DNA of 64,000 bases from Lutimonas vermicola (lineage in GTDB: Bacteria; Bacteroidota; Bacteroidia; Flavobacteriales; Flavobacteriaceae), in NCBI RefSeq assembly GCF_038433205.1, contig NZ_JBCDNA010000001.1:868001-932000 (forward strand), read 5' to 3'. The notes beneath the pieces are model-generated. The model searched no databases. It was not told where the DNA came from and worked only from the letters and a program-made list of their open reading frames with translations. The position numbers were made by a program, and so were the translations under genes. Positions 1 through 8,173 of this stretch are shown here, one piece after another (the first letter of the stretch is position 1; every line of letters begins with the position of its first letter).

Positions 1-693
1 AGGCACCAGGATCGGTGCAAATGACATGCTGGTTTTCGGGAGCCTGGCAGTAATTGTCTTGTCCGTTTGTGTATCTTCAACAGGCTTGCCAATTTTATTT
101 CCAATGAATCTCCCCCAGAACATCCCGGTCAAAGCCACGGGGACCGCCACCACAAAACCCAGCATGATCACCAATCCTATGTCGGCGTCTAAAGCTGCCG
201 CAGCTGCTAGCGGGCCTGGAGTTGGAGGGATAAAAACATGGGTCGCATATAAACCCGCAGCCAGGGAAACCCCTAAAACAACCAATGGGATTTTCGATCT
301 TTTACTAATGGCCTTCATCAGGGAAGACAAAATGATAAAACCCGAATCACAATAAACCGGTATGGAAACAATAAAGCCCGTTAGGTTCATCGCCAGGGGA
401 GCGTTTTTCTTACCAACAAGTTTGATCACCCAATTCGCCAGGGCCATGGCCCCGCCACTTCTTTCAAGATAGACCCCGATGATGGTCCCAAAAGCAATAA
501 TAATGCCTATGCTACCCAGCGTCTTACCAAAACCATTCATTAGGGTTTGGGTTACTTCAGCTTCATCTAATCCCCCAACGAAACCCATGACGATCCCGGC
601 AAAAAGTAAACTTAAAAATGGATGGATATTGAATTTCGAGGAGGCAACGATCATCAAAATCACAACAATAACAAGGGAAATTAGAATCAGCAT
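1..693 (-). CDS. GntP family gluconate/glycerate-type permease (partial, C-terminus off window)
   Basis: Inner-membrane proton symporter of the GntP family. Translating the minus strand from the ATG at 691-693 gives 231 open codons running off the window start, about half the usual length of 440-450. Visible are a run of hydrophobic helices, the segment PVYCDSGFIIL near residue 115 and HVFIPPTPGPLAAA near residue 160, both typical of GntP permeases. It lies downstream of the glycerate kinase gene in the same direction, so glycerate or a related sugar acid is the likely substrate. That substrate is inferred from context; the family call is firm. Confidence 0.85.
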   Translation of the reverse strand, partial: MLILISLVIVVILMIVASSKFNIHPFLSLLFAGIVMGFVGGLDEAEVTQTLMNGFGKTLGSIGIIIAFGTIIGVYLERSGGAMALANWVIKLVGKKNAPLAMNLTGFIVSIPVYCDSGFIILSSLMKAISKRSKIPLVVLGVSLAAGLYATHVFIPPTPGPLAAAAALDADIGLVIMLGFVVAVPVALTGMFWGRFIGNKIGKPVEDTQTDKTITARLPKTSMSFAPILVP

Positions 694-765
694 GGGGTGA
701 AGGGTTAAGTTTTAAGGATTAAGGACTAGGTATTAAGTTTTTGGTAATCGATTTATATCATTCCT

Positions 766-821
766 GCATTGTAGCATTTCAGCATTGTAGCATTGTAGCA
801 TTTCAGCATTAAAGCATTTCA
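766..821. repeat. Seven tandem octamers of the dispersed AATGC-type repeat
   Basis: Seven consecutive 8-bp units of the form GCATTNNN (variants GCATTGTA, GCATTTCA, GCATTAAA) fill the gap between the glycerate kinase stop codon and the permease gene. On the other strand they read NNNAATGC. The same octamer occurs near 5.9, 10.2, 39.5, 39.9 and 40.4 kb. The last unit directly abuts the glycerate kinase stop codon. Confidence 0.85.
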
Positions 822-1955
822 TCACATATCCTCCTGCAACCTCAAGGCAAAATCTTTGGCCATTTTACTCAAATACACCCTTCCATTTTCCATGGCGTCT
901 TCCAAATTCATGGCTTCGAGCATTACAGATGACGAATATCTAATCCCCATCGTAGAAAGGGCATCCTGAGGCAAGGTGATCCTACCACAAAAAGCAGCGA
1001 CAGGTATGTTTTGCAATTGTGCTGCTTCCACTACCCCTTTCACCGCTTTACCCAATAAGGTTTGGAAATCCAGTTTTCCTTCTCCTGTAATCAGCCAGTC
1101 AGCACCAGCTATCCTTTTGTCAAATTGAATCATTTTCTTGATCAATTCGATCCCGGATTTCAATTCTCCATTTAAAAAATAAATTGCCCCGGCTCCCATT
1201 CCTCCCGCTGCCCCGGTTCCGTAAATATCGTGTATATCCTGATTAAAAACCTTTATAAGTAACTTGCTAAAATCCTGAAGCCCCTGATCAAGGAAAGCTA
1301 TTTCTTTCTCCGATGCTCCTTTTTGAGGGCCGTATATATAAGCCGCCCCTTCTTCTCCATAAAGGGGGTTGATAACGTCACAGGCCACTTCAAAATCTAT
1401 TTGCATGATCCGCGGATCAACATTCTCGGTTCGGATCTCTTTGACCAGGGATAAATTTTTCCCGATGGGTTTTACTTCCTTACCATCTGCGTCTAAAAAC
1501 TGATAGCCCAAGGCGGCAGCCATACCCATTCCACAGTCGTTGGTTGCACTTCCGCCAATGCCTAATATGATCCGTTCTGCTCCCGCATCCATTGCAGCGG
1601 TAATCAACTCTCCGGTTCCATAAGTAGTCGTATTCATACAGTTCTGGTCTTCTTTTGCCAACAACCTTAAGCCGGAAGCTTCGGCCATTTCTACAAAAGC
1701 TATTTTATAATCCTCATTATACAAATAAGATGCCTGTATTTTTCTAAATAAGGGGTCGTTGACCACTATCGTTTTTTTGCCATGAGGTACCTGAGTCTCA
1801 AGCGCAGCAAGTGTGCCGTCTCCCCCATCCGCGACAGGTGCTTCTATGATCTCCACATCGGGCAATACTTCCCAGATGGCTTCTTTGACCACCCAGCAAA
1901 ACTCTATCCCCGTAAGGGAACCCCTGAATTTATCCGGTGCAATGATTATTTTCAT
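822..1955 (-). CDS. garK: Glycerate 2-kinase (GarK/GlxK family)
   Basis: Cytoplasmic kinase that phosphorylates D-glycerate with ATP, normally to 2-phosphoglycerate, feeding lower glycolysis. The 377-residue product has the usual family length and begins MKIIIAPDKFRGSLTG, the characteristic phosphate-binding start. Other family blocks are PVADGGDGT near residue 62, GIGGSATNDCGMGMAAALG near 152, GAAGGMGAG near 247 and the GEGKLDFQTLLGKA block near 291. It begins 8 bp after the response regulator stop and precedes the GntP permease, so uptake and phosphorylation of glycerate appear co-transcribed. The family call is firm; 2- versus 3-phosphoglycerate as product cannot be read from sequence alone. 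Confidence 0.93.
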   Translation of the reverse strand: MKIIIAPDKFRGSLTGIEFCWVVKEAIWEVLPDVEIIEAPVADGGDGTLAALETQVPHGKKTIVVNDPLFRKIQASYLYNEDYKIAFVEMAEASGLRLLAKEDQNCMNTTTYGTGELITAAMDAGAERIILGIGGSATNDCGMGMAAALGYQFLDADGKEVKPIGKNLSLVKEIRTENVDPRIMQIDFEVACDVINPLYGEEGAAYIYGPQKGASEKEIAFLDQGLQDFSKLLIKVFNQDIHDIYGTGAAGGMGAGAIYFLNGELKSGIELIKKMIQFDKRIAGADWLITGEGKLDFQTLLGKAVKGVVEAAQLQNIPVAAFCGRITLPQDALSTMGIRYSSSVMLEAMNLEDAMENGRVYLSKMAKDFALRLQEDM

Positions 1956-1963
1956 GATCTTAT

Positions 1964-2641
1964 TTAAATAAAACCTAATTCTCTGGCTTTCATGATCAGG
2001 GCTTTGTCACCCTGGTCCTCAACGTCAAATACTTCTTTTAAGATTCTTTTTCTTTTTTCGATGCCTGCTATAGACAAAGGTACAATCTTTGGAAGATCTT
2101 TCATCCTGGTACCAAGGGATAATTCATATAAAATTTGCCGATCAATCTTATCAATTTTGATTTCTGTAAACATTTGCTTCCTGTGCAGGCTGGAAACCGT
2201 ATTGCTGTAATGAACACCTCCCTGCATGATTTTTTGGATGGCATTGACCAATTCTTTGGTGTCAAGATCATTTTTAATGAGAAAACCTTCTGGGTTCAAG
2301 CTTTTAAAAATATTCTGAATACGGTAATTGTCATTAAATGTTGTTGCCACTATAATTTTAGCGAGAGGGTGGTTCTTCCTGATCATCTCGCCAAGATCCT
2401 CACCTGATAGTACTTTTCTGTCTTTTGAAGAAGGTAAGCGTATATCTAGAAAAACCAAATCCCAGCCTCCTTCGATCAATGTATTTTTAATCTTCTCTCT
2501 AGCCGTATCACAATCTCCTGCTGATTCAATTCTCATGTTCAATTGTTCGTTCTCAGTCATCACTTCCTGCAAAGCTTTTATATACTGCTCGCAAATCAAA
2601 GGATGATCATCTATGATCAGTACTTTTTGTTGTTGCTTCAT
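1964..2641 (-). CDS. Response regulator, REC plus LuxR-like helix-turn-helix
   Basis: Cytoplasmic DNA-binding response regulator of 225 residues. The receiver domain (about residues 5-140) has the acidic pair Asp11/Asp12, phosphoacceptor Asp66 in VFLDIRLP, Thr100/Thr101 and Lys123. The C-terminal 60 residues (IDRQILYELSLGTRMKDLP onwards) resemble a divergent LuxR/NarL-type helix-turn-helix. Its start lies 35 bp inside the preceding histidine kinase gene, so the pair is translationally coupled. Eight bases separate it from glycerate kinase, suggesting it belongs to the same operon and may regulate it. The target genes are not known. Confidence 0.9.
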   Translation of the reverse strand: MKQQQKVLIIDDHPLICEQYIKALQEVMTENEQLNMRIESAGDCDTAREKIKNTLIEGGWDLVFLDIRLPSSKDRKVLSGEDLGEMIRKNHPLAKIIVATTFNDNYRIQNIFKSLNPEGFLIKNDLDTKELVNAIQKIMQGGVHYSNTVSSLHRKQMFTEIKIDKIDRQILYELSLGTRMKDLPKIVPLSIAGIEKRKRILKEVFDVEDQGDKALIMKARELGFI

Positions 2642-4676
2642 GGTATAAGGTTTTGGTTGGTATACTTACTATAATTTTGGTTCCTTTGTGAACAGATGAA
2701 TTGATACTGATATCAGCTCCAATGCTTTTTGCCCTGGACTTCATGTTTTTCAGGCCAATTCCTTTACTTTTTGTATTAGTATCAAAACCTTTGCCGTCGT
2801 CAACAAAAAACAATTCCACCACTTTGTTCTTTCTCTTTAAGCTTACCTTTACATTTTTGCATTCTGCATATTTAATGATATTATGGATGACCTCTTGGGC
2901 CGTTCTGTATAAATTGATCTTTATTTTTTCGTCAACCAGATTCCAGGCTATTGAGCTGTCTCCTTCAAATTCATACCTAAATCTTCCAATGCCGCTTTGC
3001 TCTTCCAGCAGCTCCGACAGTAATTTTGGAAAATCTTTTTTAGAAGACAATGTATCATTTTTCAGGTCATGCGATAAACTTCTGATTTCCTTTTCCACTG
3101 ATTGTAACTCCTGTAAAAATTCATCGTAGCGTTTTGATTCGTCTTTGTTTCCGGCAACCTTTAAAAATCCCAAACCGATTCGTACTGAAAATAACCTGGC
3201 CAATGCCCCGTCATGTAAATCTTCAGAAATCCTTATCCTTTCCTGAATCCTTCCCATTTCTTCACGGTTTTGTTGTTTTAGCATTAAATCATAGATCTCT
3301 TCATTGGCATCTTGCTGTTGCCGCTCCAGTATCAAAGCTCGGTTCCTTGATCTTTGGCGGTACCAAAAAAATAGCAAACTTAAACTTGCCAAAGCCAGGA
3401 TACTCGTTAGTGAGATCCATATATTCTGCTTTTTGAGCTCCTCATTGGCGGCGATATAGCCATCCGTTTCGAACTGAATACGGGTGAATTTGTCCCTCAC
3501 CTTTCTTTCTTCCGTTAACAGGCTATCATTCAAGTATATATAATCATTCATATACCTTGTCGCATGAGACGGATCCGCTTTAGACAAAAGCACAAGGCTT
3601 GATAAAATATCCCGGTTTAAACCTAAATTAACTGCGATGTCATGAGCTTGTTCCACATGTTTTAAGGCAGTTACACTGTCTTGATGTTTAAGATAGTATT
3701 CTGCTAAATGTAATTCACTTATAACAACCCCAGCTTCATTCCCCAAAGAATCACGAAGAGCCTTAGCTGTTTGAAAATCTTGCAAAACATACTGATCATC
3801 ACCCATAAGAAATCTGCTATAAGCTTGATTATCTATTAGTTTTGTGTAAAGATCAGTATGCTTCGATTTAAGATATCGATTTTCCAAAGCTCTGTCCAAT
3901 GTTTCAATTGATTTTTTGTAATTTTTTTGTTTTTGGTAAACAAGACTGAGGTTGTTGAGTAGACTCTCTTTTTGAACTCCTTTTAAATTTGTCTTATTCA
4001 AATAATCAATGGCAACGTTATAATGATTCAATGCCGATTCGAAACTTCCAATTTCCTTATCCAAAAGTAGAAGACGATTATAACATAAATATAAATTACG
4101 ATTTCTATTTAACTTTTTAAAGCCTTCAATAGCTGAAATTACAAAGATTTCGCTTTGAATATAATTTCTAACTCTGAATTGTATAAATGACATATTATAC
4201 TCCATTTTTGAGCTATAATATTCATGTTTTAAGGATTTATATATTCTCTGCGCCTGAGAGTATTCATAGAATGCACTATCCAATACTTCATTAGTACTAA
4301 ATAAATTCCCCTTATTCCAATGATACTCAGCAATCGCCTGAATATCATTCTTTTTTATAGCAAATTGAAAAACAAGATCATTAGTCAAGGAAAACAAAGA
4401 ATCTTCATTTAAATCATAATATATGTCCGTAATTTTTAATAATTTTTTGATCTTGGAAGAATCGTTCTTTTCTTGAAGTACTAGATTCCTTGCATCTGAC
4501 AAATTTCGGAGTCGGTTATCTTTCATTAAATTGACATCCTTTGCAGAATTAATCAATTGATCAACCTCGTCAACTACTCCAATTTCTTTATCATTTGATT
4601 CAGTTTGATCATTTTTGCATGAAAAAAAGAAAATTACAAGAAAAACTAATAAAAAATTATAGAATTTGTATTTCAT
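2607..4676 (-). CDS. TPR-containing sensor histidine kinase (HisKA_3 type)
   Basis: Membrane-bound sensor of 689 residues. The N-terminus is a lipoprotein-like signal with FFFSC placing the candidate lipid-modified Cys at residue 20. A long helical region with TPR character follows (about 55-390, probably periplasmic), then one transmembrane helix near 412-434. The kinase has phosphoacceptor His488 in EDLHDG (HisKA_3 class) and a HATPase_c domain with DDGKGFD and KGIGLKNM near the C-terminus. The two-ended membrane attachment is inferred. Partner of the overlapping response regulator. The ligand is unknown; the downstream glycerate genes make glycerate or a related sugar acid a reasonable guess. 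Confidence 0.9.
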   Translation of the reverse strand: MKYKFYNFLLVFLVIFFFSCKNDQTESNDKEIGVVDEVDQLINSAKDVNLMKDNRLRNLSDARNLVLQEKNDSSKIKKLLKITDIYYDLNEDSLFSLTNDLVFQFAIKKNDIQAIAEYHWNKGNLFSTNEVLDSAFYEYSQAQRIYKSLKHEYYSSKMEYNMSFIQFRVRNYIQSEIFVISAIEGFKKLNRNRNLYLCYNRLLLLDKEIGSFESALNHYNVAIDYLNKTNLKGVQKESLLNNLSLVYQKQKNYKKSIETLDRALENRYLKSKHTDLYTKLIDNQAYSRFLMGDDQYVLQDFQTAKALRDSLGNEAGVVISELHLAEYYLKHQDSVTALKHVEQAHDIAVNLGLNRDILSSLVLLSKADPSHATRYMNDYIYLNDSLLTEERKVRDKFTRIQFETDGYIAANEELKKQNIWISLTSILALASLSLLFFWYRQRSRNRALILERQQQDANEEIYDLMLKQQNREEMGRIQERIRISEDLHDGALARLFSVRIGLGFLKVAGNKDESKRYDEFLQELQSVEKEIRSLSHDLKNDTLSSKKDFPKLLSELLEEQSGIGRFRYEFEGDSSIAWNLVDEKIKINLYRTAQEVIHNIIKYAECKNVKVSLKRKNKVVELFFVDDGKGFDTNTKSKGIGLKNMKSRAKSIGADISINSSVHKGTKIIVSIPTKTLYHEATTKSTDHR

Positions 4677-4739
4677 GTTTGCGGTTATGATCAGTAATTG
4701 GCTATTTCTAGATAATCATGAATTAGTCCATATCTATGC

Positions 4740-4883
4740 TCAATCTCTTTTACTATCCAACTCTTGATCGCCTGTGTTAAACTCTTCTTGATAAACCTTA
4801 GCTTCTACATCCTCATCTTCGGTACATTGGACACTCGTAAAAAGCAATGCTAAAAGCACAAATAAAAGACCTGTTTTTTTCAT
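4740..4883 (-). CDS. Small putative lipoprotein, 47 residues
   Basis: A short gene just upstream of the histidine kinase, in the same direction. The product starts MKKTGLLFVLLALLFTSVQC, a clean lipoprotein signal with the candidate lipidated Cys at residue 20, then 27 mainly acidic and polar residues. I do not recognise a family. Its position as first gene of the sensor/regulator/glycerate operon suggests an envelope accessory to the sensor, but that is inference. Signal peptide, in-frame stop and spacing support a real gene; the short length keeps confidence moderate. Confidence 0.6.
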   Translation of the reverse strand: MKKTGLLFVLLALLFTSVQCTEDEDVEAKVYQEEFNTGDQELDSKRD

Positions 4884-4993
4884 TGTTATCTGATTTAGAG
4901 CTTAAAAGATACTAAAAGATCATAAAATGGTCAATACTGCCATCAAATTTCTATTTCATACTGAGCAAAGATCTTTGTACATCAATTAAGAAT

Positions 4994-5087
4994 AAACCCT
5001 ACTATGAGTAAGGAAAACCAAACTTATAGCAAGGTATTTCTTTAGAACCTGACTCCTGATAAATAGTCCTTACTCATAGTAGGGTTT
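4994..5087. promoter_or_regulatory. 21-bp perfect inverted repeat between divergent genes
   Basis: Two perfectly complementary 21-base arms (4994-5014 and 5067-5087; core CCCTACTATGAGTAAGG) are separated by 52 bp in the gap between the lipoprotein gene (minus) and the orphan gene at 5153 (plus). Part of the arm, CCTTACTCA, is repeated again at 5090-5098. The wide spacing and partial third copy suggest binding sites for a dimeric or looping regulator rather than a terminator, perhaps for the neighbouring response regulator. No T-run follows either arm. Confidence 0.55.
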
Positions 5088-5152
5088 TTCCTTACTCAAA
5101 TCTTTTTTAAAGTAATTAACTTCACATTTTCAGCTACTTACCTATATAATAT

Positions 5153-5818
5153 ATGGAAATAAAAAGATTCAGAAACAAATACAACTTAGAGCTCATTCCC
5201 ACTTCCCATGAGAATATCATCCTGGGTAATCTGGTTTGGGATCCGATTATAGGCAAACCTAAATTTGAGCATCCCGGGATGTCTGAACATATTTACAATG
5301 CTTTTCTTGATGCCGGAATCATTTCCCGGGAAAACTGGTTAAAAGGAATCAGGGACCTTAATAAGGAAAAAATCAAATATGCACATCTCGCCGACAGGGT
5401 CATCAATATGGAAGTCAATGTTGTCTCCACCCTCCAAAACCCTGTAATCAATGAACTGGAAGAGCGCTTTGAACTCAAAAACATCAGTAAATTCCATTTT
5501 GGCCATTTACAGGTCAAAACTATGTCAAATCTCAACAGGGTTCGTATTGATAACCATTTGGAAGTATTAAAAAAAGACAATTGGAAAACCTATGACGGAA
5601 AAATCAGGCGGGTCTATATGATCACTGAACTGTATTATGGCAGTATCCAATTAATTCTGAACAAAGAATTTAAAACAGAACTCGAAGGCAGCCTGGATCA
5701 GGCAAAGCTAAACGTATTGGAAACAGTTGAATTTGACAAATCCATTGAATACACCTTTGATCACAATAAAGTACCCTTTGCCATGAGGCTTGAAAAGGTG
5801 AGGCAGTTTCAAGGGTAA
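5153..5818 (+). CDS. Hypothetical protein, 221 residues, no recognised family
   Basis: The protein has no signal peptide and no membrane helix, so it is probably cytoplasmic. It has a mixed N-terminal half (LIPTSHENIILGNLVWDP near residue 15) and an apparently beta-rich C-terminal half (YMITELYYGSIQLIL near residue 155; YTFDHNKVPFAMRLEKV near 200). I do not recognise the family. It stands alone, divergent from the sensor operon, with the 21-bp inverted repeat upstream, so it may be a target of that two-component system. Coding quality looks good: normal residue composition and no low complexity. Confidence 0.7.
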   Translation: MEIKRFRNKYNLELIPTSHENIILGNLVWDPIIGKPKFEHPGMSEHIYNAFLDAGIISRENWLKGIRDLNKEKIKYAHLADRVINMEVNVVSTLQNPVINELEERFELKNISKFHFGHLQVKTMSNLNRVRIDNHLEVLKKDNWKTYDGKIRRVYMITELYYGSIQLILNKEFKTELEGSLDQAKLNVLETVEFDKSIEYTFDHNKVPFAMRLEKVRQFQG

Positions 5819-5980
5819 GGGAGAAGGGTGAAGGGAGAAGTGAGAAGTTTTGCTCCACATTATCAGTCCGACTAAACATTCACGCATTCTTGAATTCTTG
5901 AATTCATGCATTAGCTTCACTGAATCTTTGATTTCGAGCATTCTTTCATTCAAGCATTGCAACATTAAAACAAATGAAAA
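5819..5980. repeat. Intergenic simple repeats and an inverted copy of the composite repeat
   Basis: No gene. The first part is purine-rich (GGGAGAAGTGAGAAG), the complement of the CTTCTCA satellite seen at 49.4 kb. At 5905-5926 the sequence is the reverse complement of the conserved tail (GATTCAGCGAAGCTAATG) found after octamer arrays at 39.5-40.5 kb. Octamer-like GCATT units follow to about 5967. It therefore looks like a copy of the composite repeat in inverted orientation. Confidence 0.7.
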
Positions 5981-7087
5981 CTACTTTTCAATGCTATATG
6001 CAGCAACCTTGCCATAAACAAATGAACGATCGTTTTCCTGCAAAAACTCGCTCAATTCTTTGTTTTTTACGATTCGCTCTTTAAGATTCTCCGGTACTTC
6101 CCTGGGAATCATTAGATTTCTAAAAATTACTCTAGCATCTGGCTTTGCAGTTCTATAAACCGCATTAAAAAGCCTGTTCGTTTCATCTTCGCTCATTAAT
6201 TCACAAATATTGGAAAGCGCAAAGCAGTCAATACTCGCATCATCAATAGTATCTATCCAGCCCTGTGCATCGGAGGTAACTACTTCAATATTGTCTATTC
6301 TCGATTTAATGACTTTATAATGCTCTCTTTTTAAATAATCAGGAACTTCGTCTGTATTTGCATAGAGCCCTTTTACATACAGAGAGAGAAAATAGTTGCC
6401 TTTTATGGGTAAGTTTCTAAATGCCTTTCGCGCGCGTTTATAGAAACTTTCAGCAAATGAGGCGCTTCCGTCATCAAAATGAAAATAGTCAGATGAAAGA
6501 CCCTTTCTTGCCAAAATGTGTTTGTTGAATAAAATTTTATAGATAGCTTTATACTGCCTCGTATCCCAAACTTCATCATAAAAGGCTTCCTGCTCTTTAA
6601 TGTCTTTTGGCTTAAACAATCCATCGATCCTGGCCTGGCCTTGTATTAATTTCAGGAACCTACCGGCAAATTTTACAAATCGATCATATTTTCCATTCAT
6701 AATAAATCCATTTTCAAGCAGGCCCTTTTTACTTTCCCAAAACGAAAGGGATTCCTCACTAAGCTGTGGCTTTATTTTTTCAAATAATTCAAGCCTGTTT
6801 TGACAATCCACCAAACCCGAAAACCCAATAAAATCCTCATATTCTAAAGATTTAATCGCAGCCATTTTTAATGCCAACAAAAAGGATTGTGCAGCATTGA
6901 TATCGATAGCATAAATCTTAGCGGGGTTAAATTGTAAAAAACCCAATACATTGCAGGCCCCTGAAGTAATGGCAACAAGAACTTCATCCTTTTTAATTTT
7001 CAGTGCTTTATGGTCACATTCGGGGTCTTCCCAGCTTTGCGTGAACACCAATTTGGAAAGTTGCACCTGGTCTTTATTTTTTTTCAT
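5981..7087 (-). CDS. DUF3419/BtaA-like SAM-dependent 3-amino-3-carboxypropyl transferase
   Basis: A 368-residue cytoplasmic or membrane-associated protein of the DUF3419 family, whose known member BtaA moves the 3-amino-3-carboxypropyl group of SAM onto diacylglycerol to make homoserine lipid. Family blocks: FTQSWEDPECDHKAL (residues 15-29), the SAM-site loop TSGACNVLGFL (41-51) and the acidic DIN (62-64). No BtaB-like N-methyltransferase lies next to it, so the product need not be a betaine lipid. It is the last gene of a four-gene operon, 21 bp after the AAR-like reductase, so its acceptor may be a lipid made by that pathway. Family firm, substrate unknown. Confidence 0.82.
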   Translation of the reverse strand: MKKNKDQVQLSKLVFTQSWEDPECDHKALKIKKDEVLVAITSGACNVLGFLQFNPAKIYAIDINAAQSFLLALKMAAIKSLEYEDFIGFSGLVDCQNRLELFEKIKPQLSEESLSFWESKKGLLENGFIMNGKYDRFVKFAGRFLKLIQGQARIDGLFKPKDIKEQEAFYDEVWDTRQYKAIYKILFNKHILARKGLSSDYFHFDDGSASFAESFYKRARKAFRNLPIKGNYFLSLYVKGLYANTDEVPDYLKREHYKVIKSRIDNIEVVTSDAQGWIDTIDDASIDCFALSNICELMSEDETNRLFNAVYRTAKPDARVIFRNLMIPREVPENLKERIVKNKELSEFLQENDRSFVYGKVAAYSIEK

Positions 7088-7108
7088 GATATCATTTTTT
7101 AGTCTTGA

Positions 7109-8173
7109 TTACAACAGGCCCTTTGAATTATAAAAGGGCGCAAGTTCGATCCCGTGTTTTCTGCTCCAATGGTACATCTTATCTATTTTTTCTTTGGTAA
7201 TATTTCCTCTTCCTGTTGAATAATTTTCCATGATCCCCTCGAAAGCCATAAGAATAACTTCAATGATGCATCCATGCCCCAAAAAAGGAGCCGGGTAATA
7301 ATAAAAATGAGCAGTATAATCTGGAATAAAGGTATAGCCATTTGTGAGCTGTCCCATTCCTCCGTGAAAAAGAAAAACATCTGTGTGTTGTTCCAGTTTG
7401 TCTTCTAAATTTTTTGGATAGCCAGCATCACATATAATAGCTGCTTTTTTCAAATTACTGATTTTTATGCCCTGTGAACTTGCAACACTTATAATAATAT
7501 CAGCTTCTGCTGCCAAATCATCCAAATCGATAGAATATTTTATATCATAGCCTTCACGCTTTAGCTGATCAGCATAATTTTCAAGACGAATTCTGTTTCT
7601 TGCACATAGTAACAATTGCTTTACAGTACCTTTTAAATAATTGCTACATGCCATACCAATATCTCCTGTGGCGCCTATAATAAGAACCTTGCATTCGTTT
7701 AAAACCAATTGGTGTTCTTTAGCTGCCTTTTCAACACCTTTTAATACATAAGATGTGGTTAATGTGTTTCCGGTGGTAAGCACCATGTTATAACTTTCGA
7801 AATCCTTAAAATTGCCTTCTAACAGAATAGAAGTAAACCCGCCTAAAATAACCATTTTGGCTTTCAATGTATGCGCTGCTTCAATGGCATTCTTTACCTT
7901 TTGGATGTTACTCCGAAGATGTTGGGCCTCAAGTTGGTCAGGCTCTATAAAAGTTTCGATATAAACACCGTTTATTTCCTTTCCTGTAGGAGATTTTACA
8001 CGCATTTTAAAAATCCCTCTTGGGGGAATATACCCATAGATACCCTTGATTTTTTCAATTGACAATTCCTCGAGATCAGTCGTTCTCATCGCATTGATAA
8101 AGGATTGGATATTCGGCCAGTTATCCTGATGACCTATCACTGCAAAATCTAAGCTGGTAGTTTGGCTATCCAT
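7109..8173 (-). CDS. AAR-like long-chain acyl-ACP reductase (aldehyde-forming)
   Basis: A 354-residue homologue of cyanobacterial acyl-ACP reductase, which reduces acyl-ACP to fatty aldehyde with NADPH. The whole chain follows the AAR pattern: VIGHQ near the start, GGFTSI (111-116), TTGNT (133-137), nucleotide-binding GATGDIG (167-173), CARN (190-193), GYPKNL (251-256), and Cys302 in GHGCIIEVILMAFEG, which lines up with the catalytic Cys294 of the Synechococcus enzyme. Length matches the family (about 340). Its start overlaps the ADO-like gene by 25 bp, so the two are translationally coupled. Finding it in a Bacteroidota is unexpected. Similarity was judged by eye from remembered family sequences. 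Confidence 0.85.
   Translation of the reverse strand: MDSQTTSLDFAVIGHQDNWPNIQSFINAMRTTDLEELSIEKIKGIYGYIPPRGIFKMRVKSPTGKEINGVYIETFIEPDQLEAQHLRSNIQKVKNAIEAAHTLKAKMVILGGFTSILLEGNFKDFESYNMVLTTGNTLTTSYVLKGVEKAAKEHQLVLNECKVLIIGATGDIGMACSNYLKGTVKQLLLCARNRIRLENYADQLKREGYDIKYSIDLDDLAAEADIIISVASSQGIKISNLKKAAIICDAGYPKNLEDKLEQHTDVFLFHGGMGQLTNGYTFIPDYTAHFYYYPAPFLGHGCIIEVILMAFEGIMENYSTGRGNITKEKIDKMYHWSRKHGIELAPFYNSKGLL

Noticed and set aside
26..700. Plus-strand open frames of 109 and 73 codons at the window start
   Set aside because: They are antisense to the clearly coding GntP permease on the minus strand.
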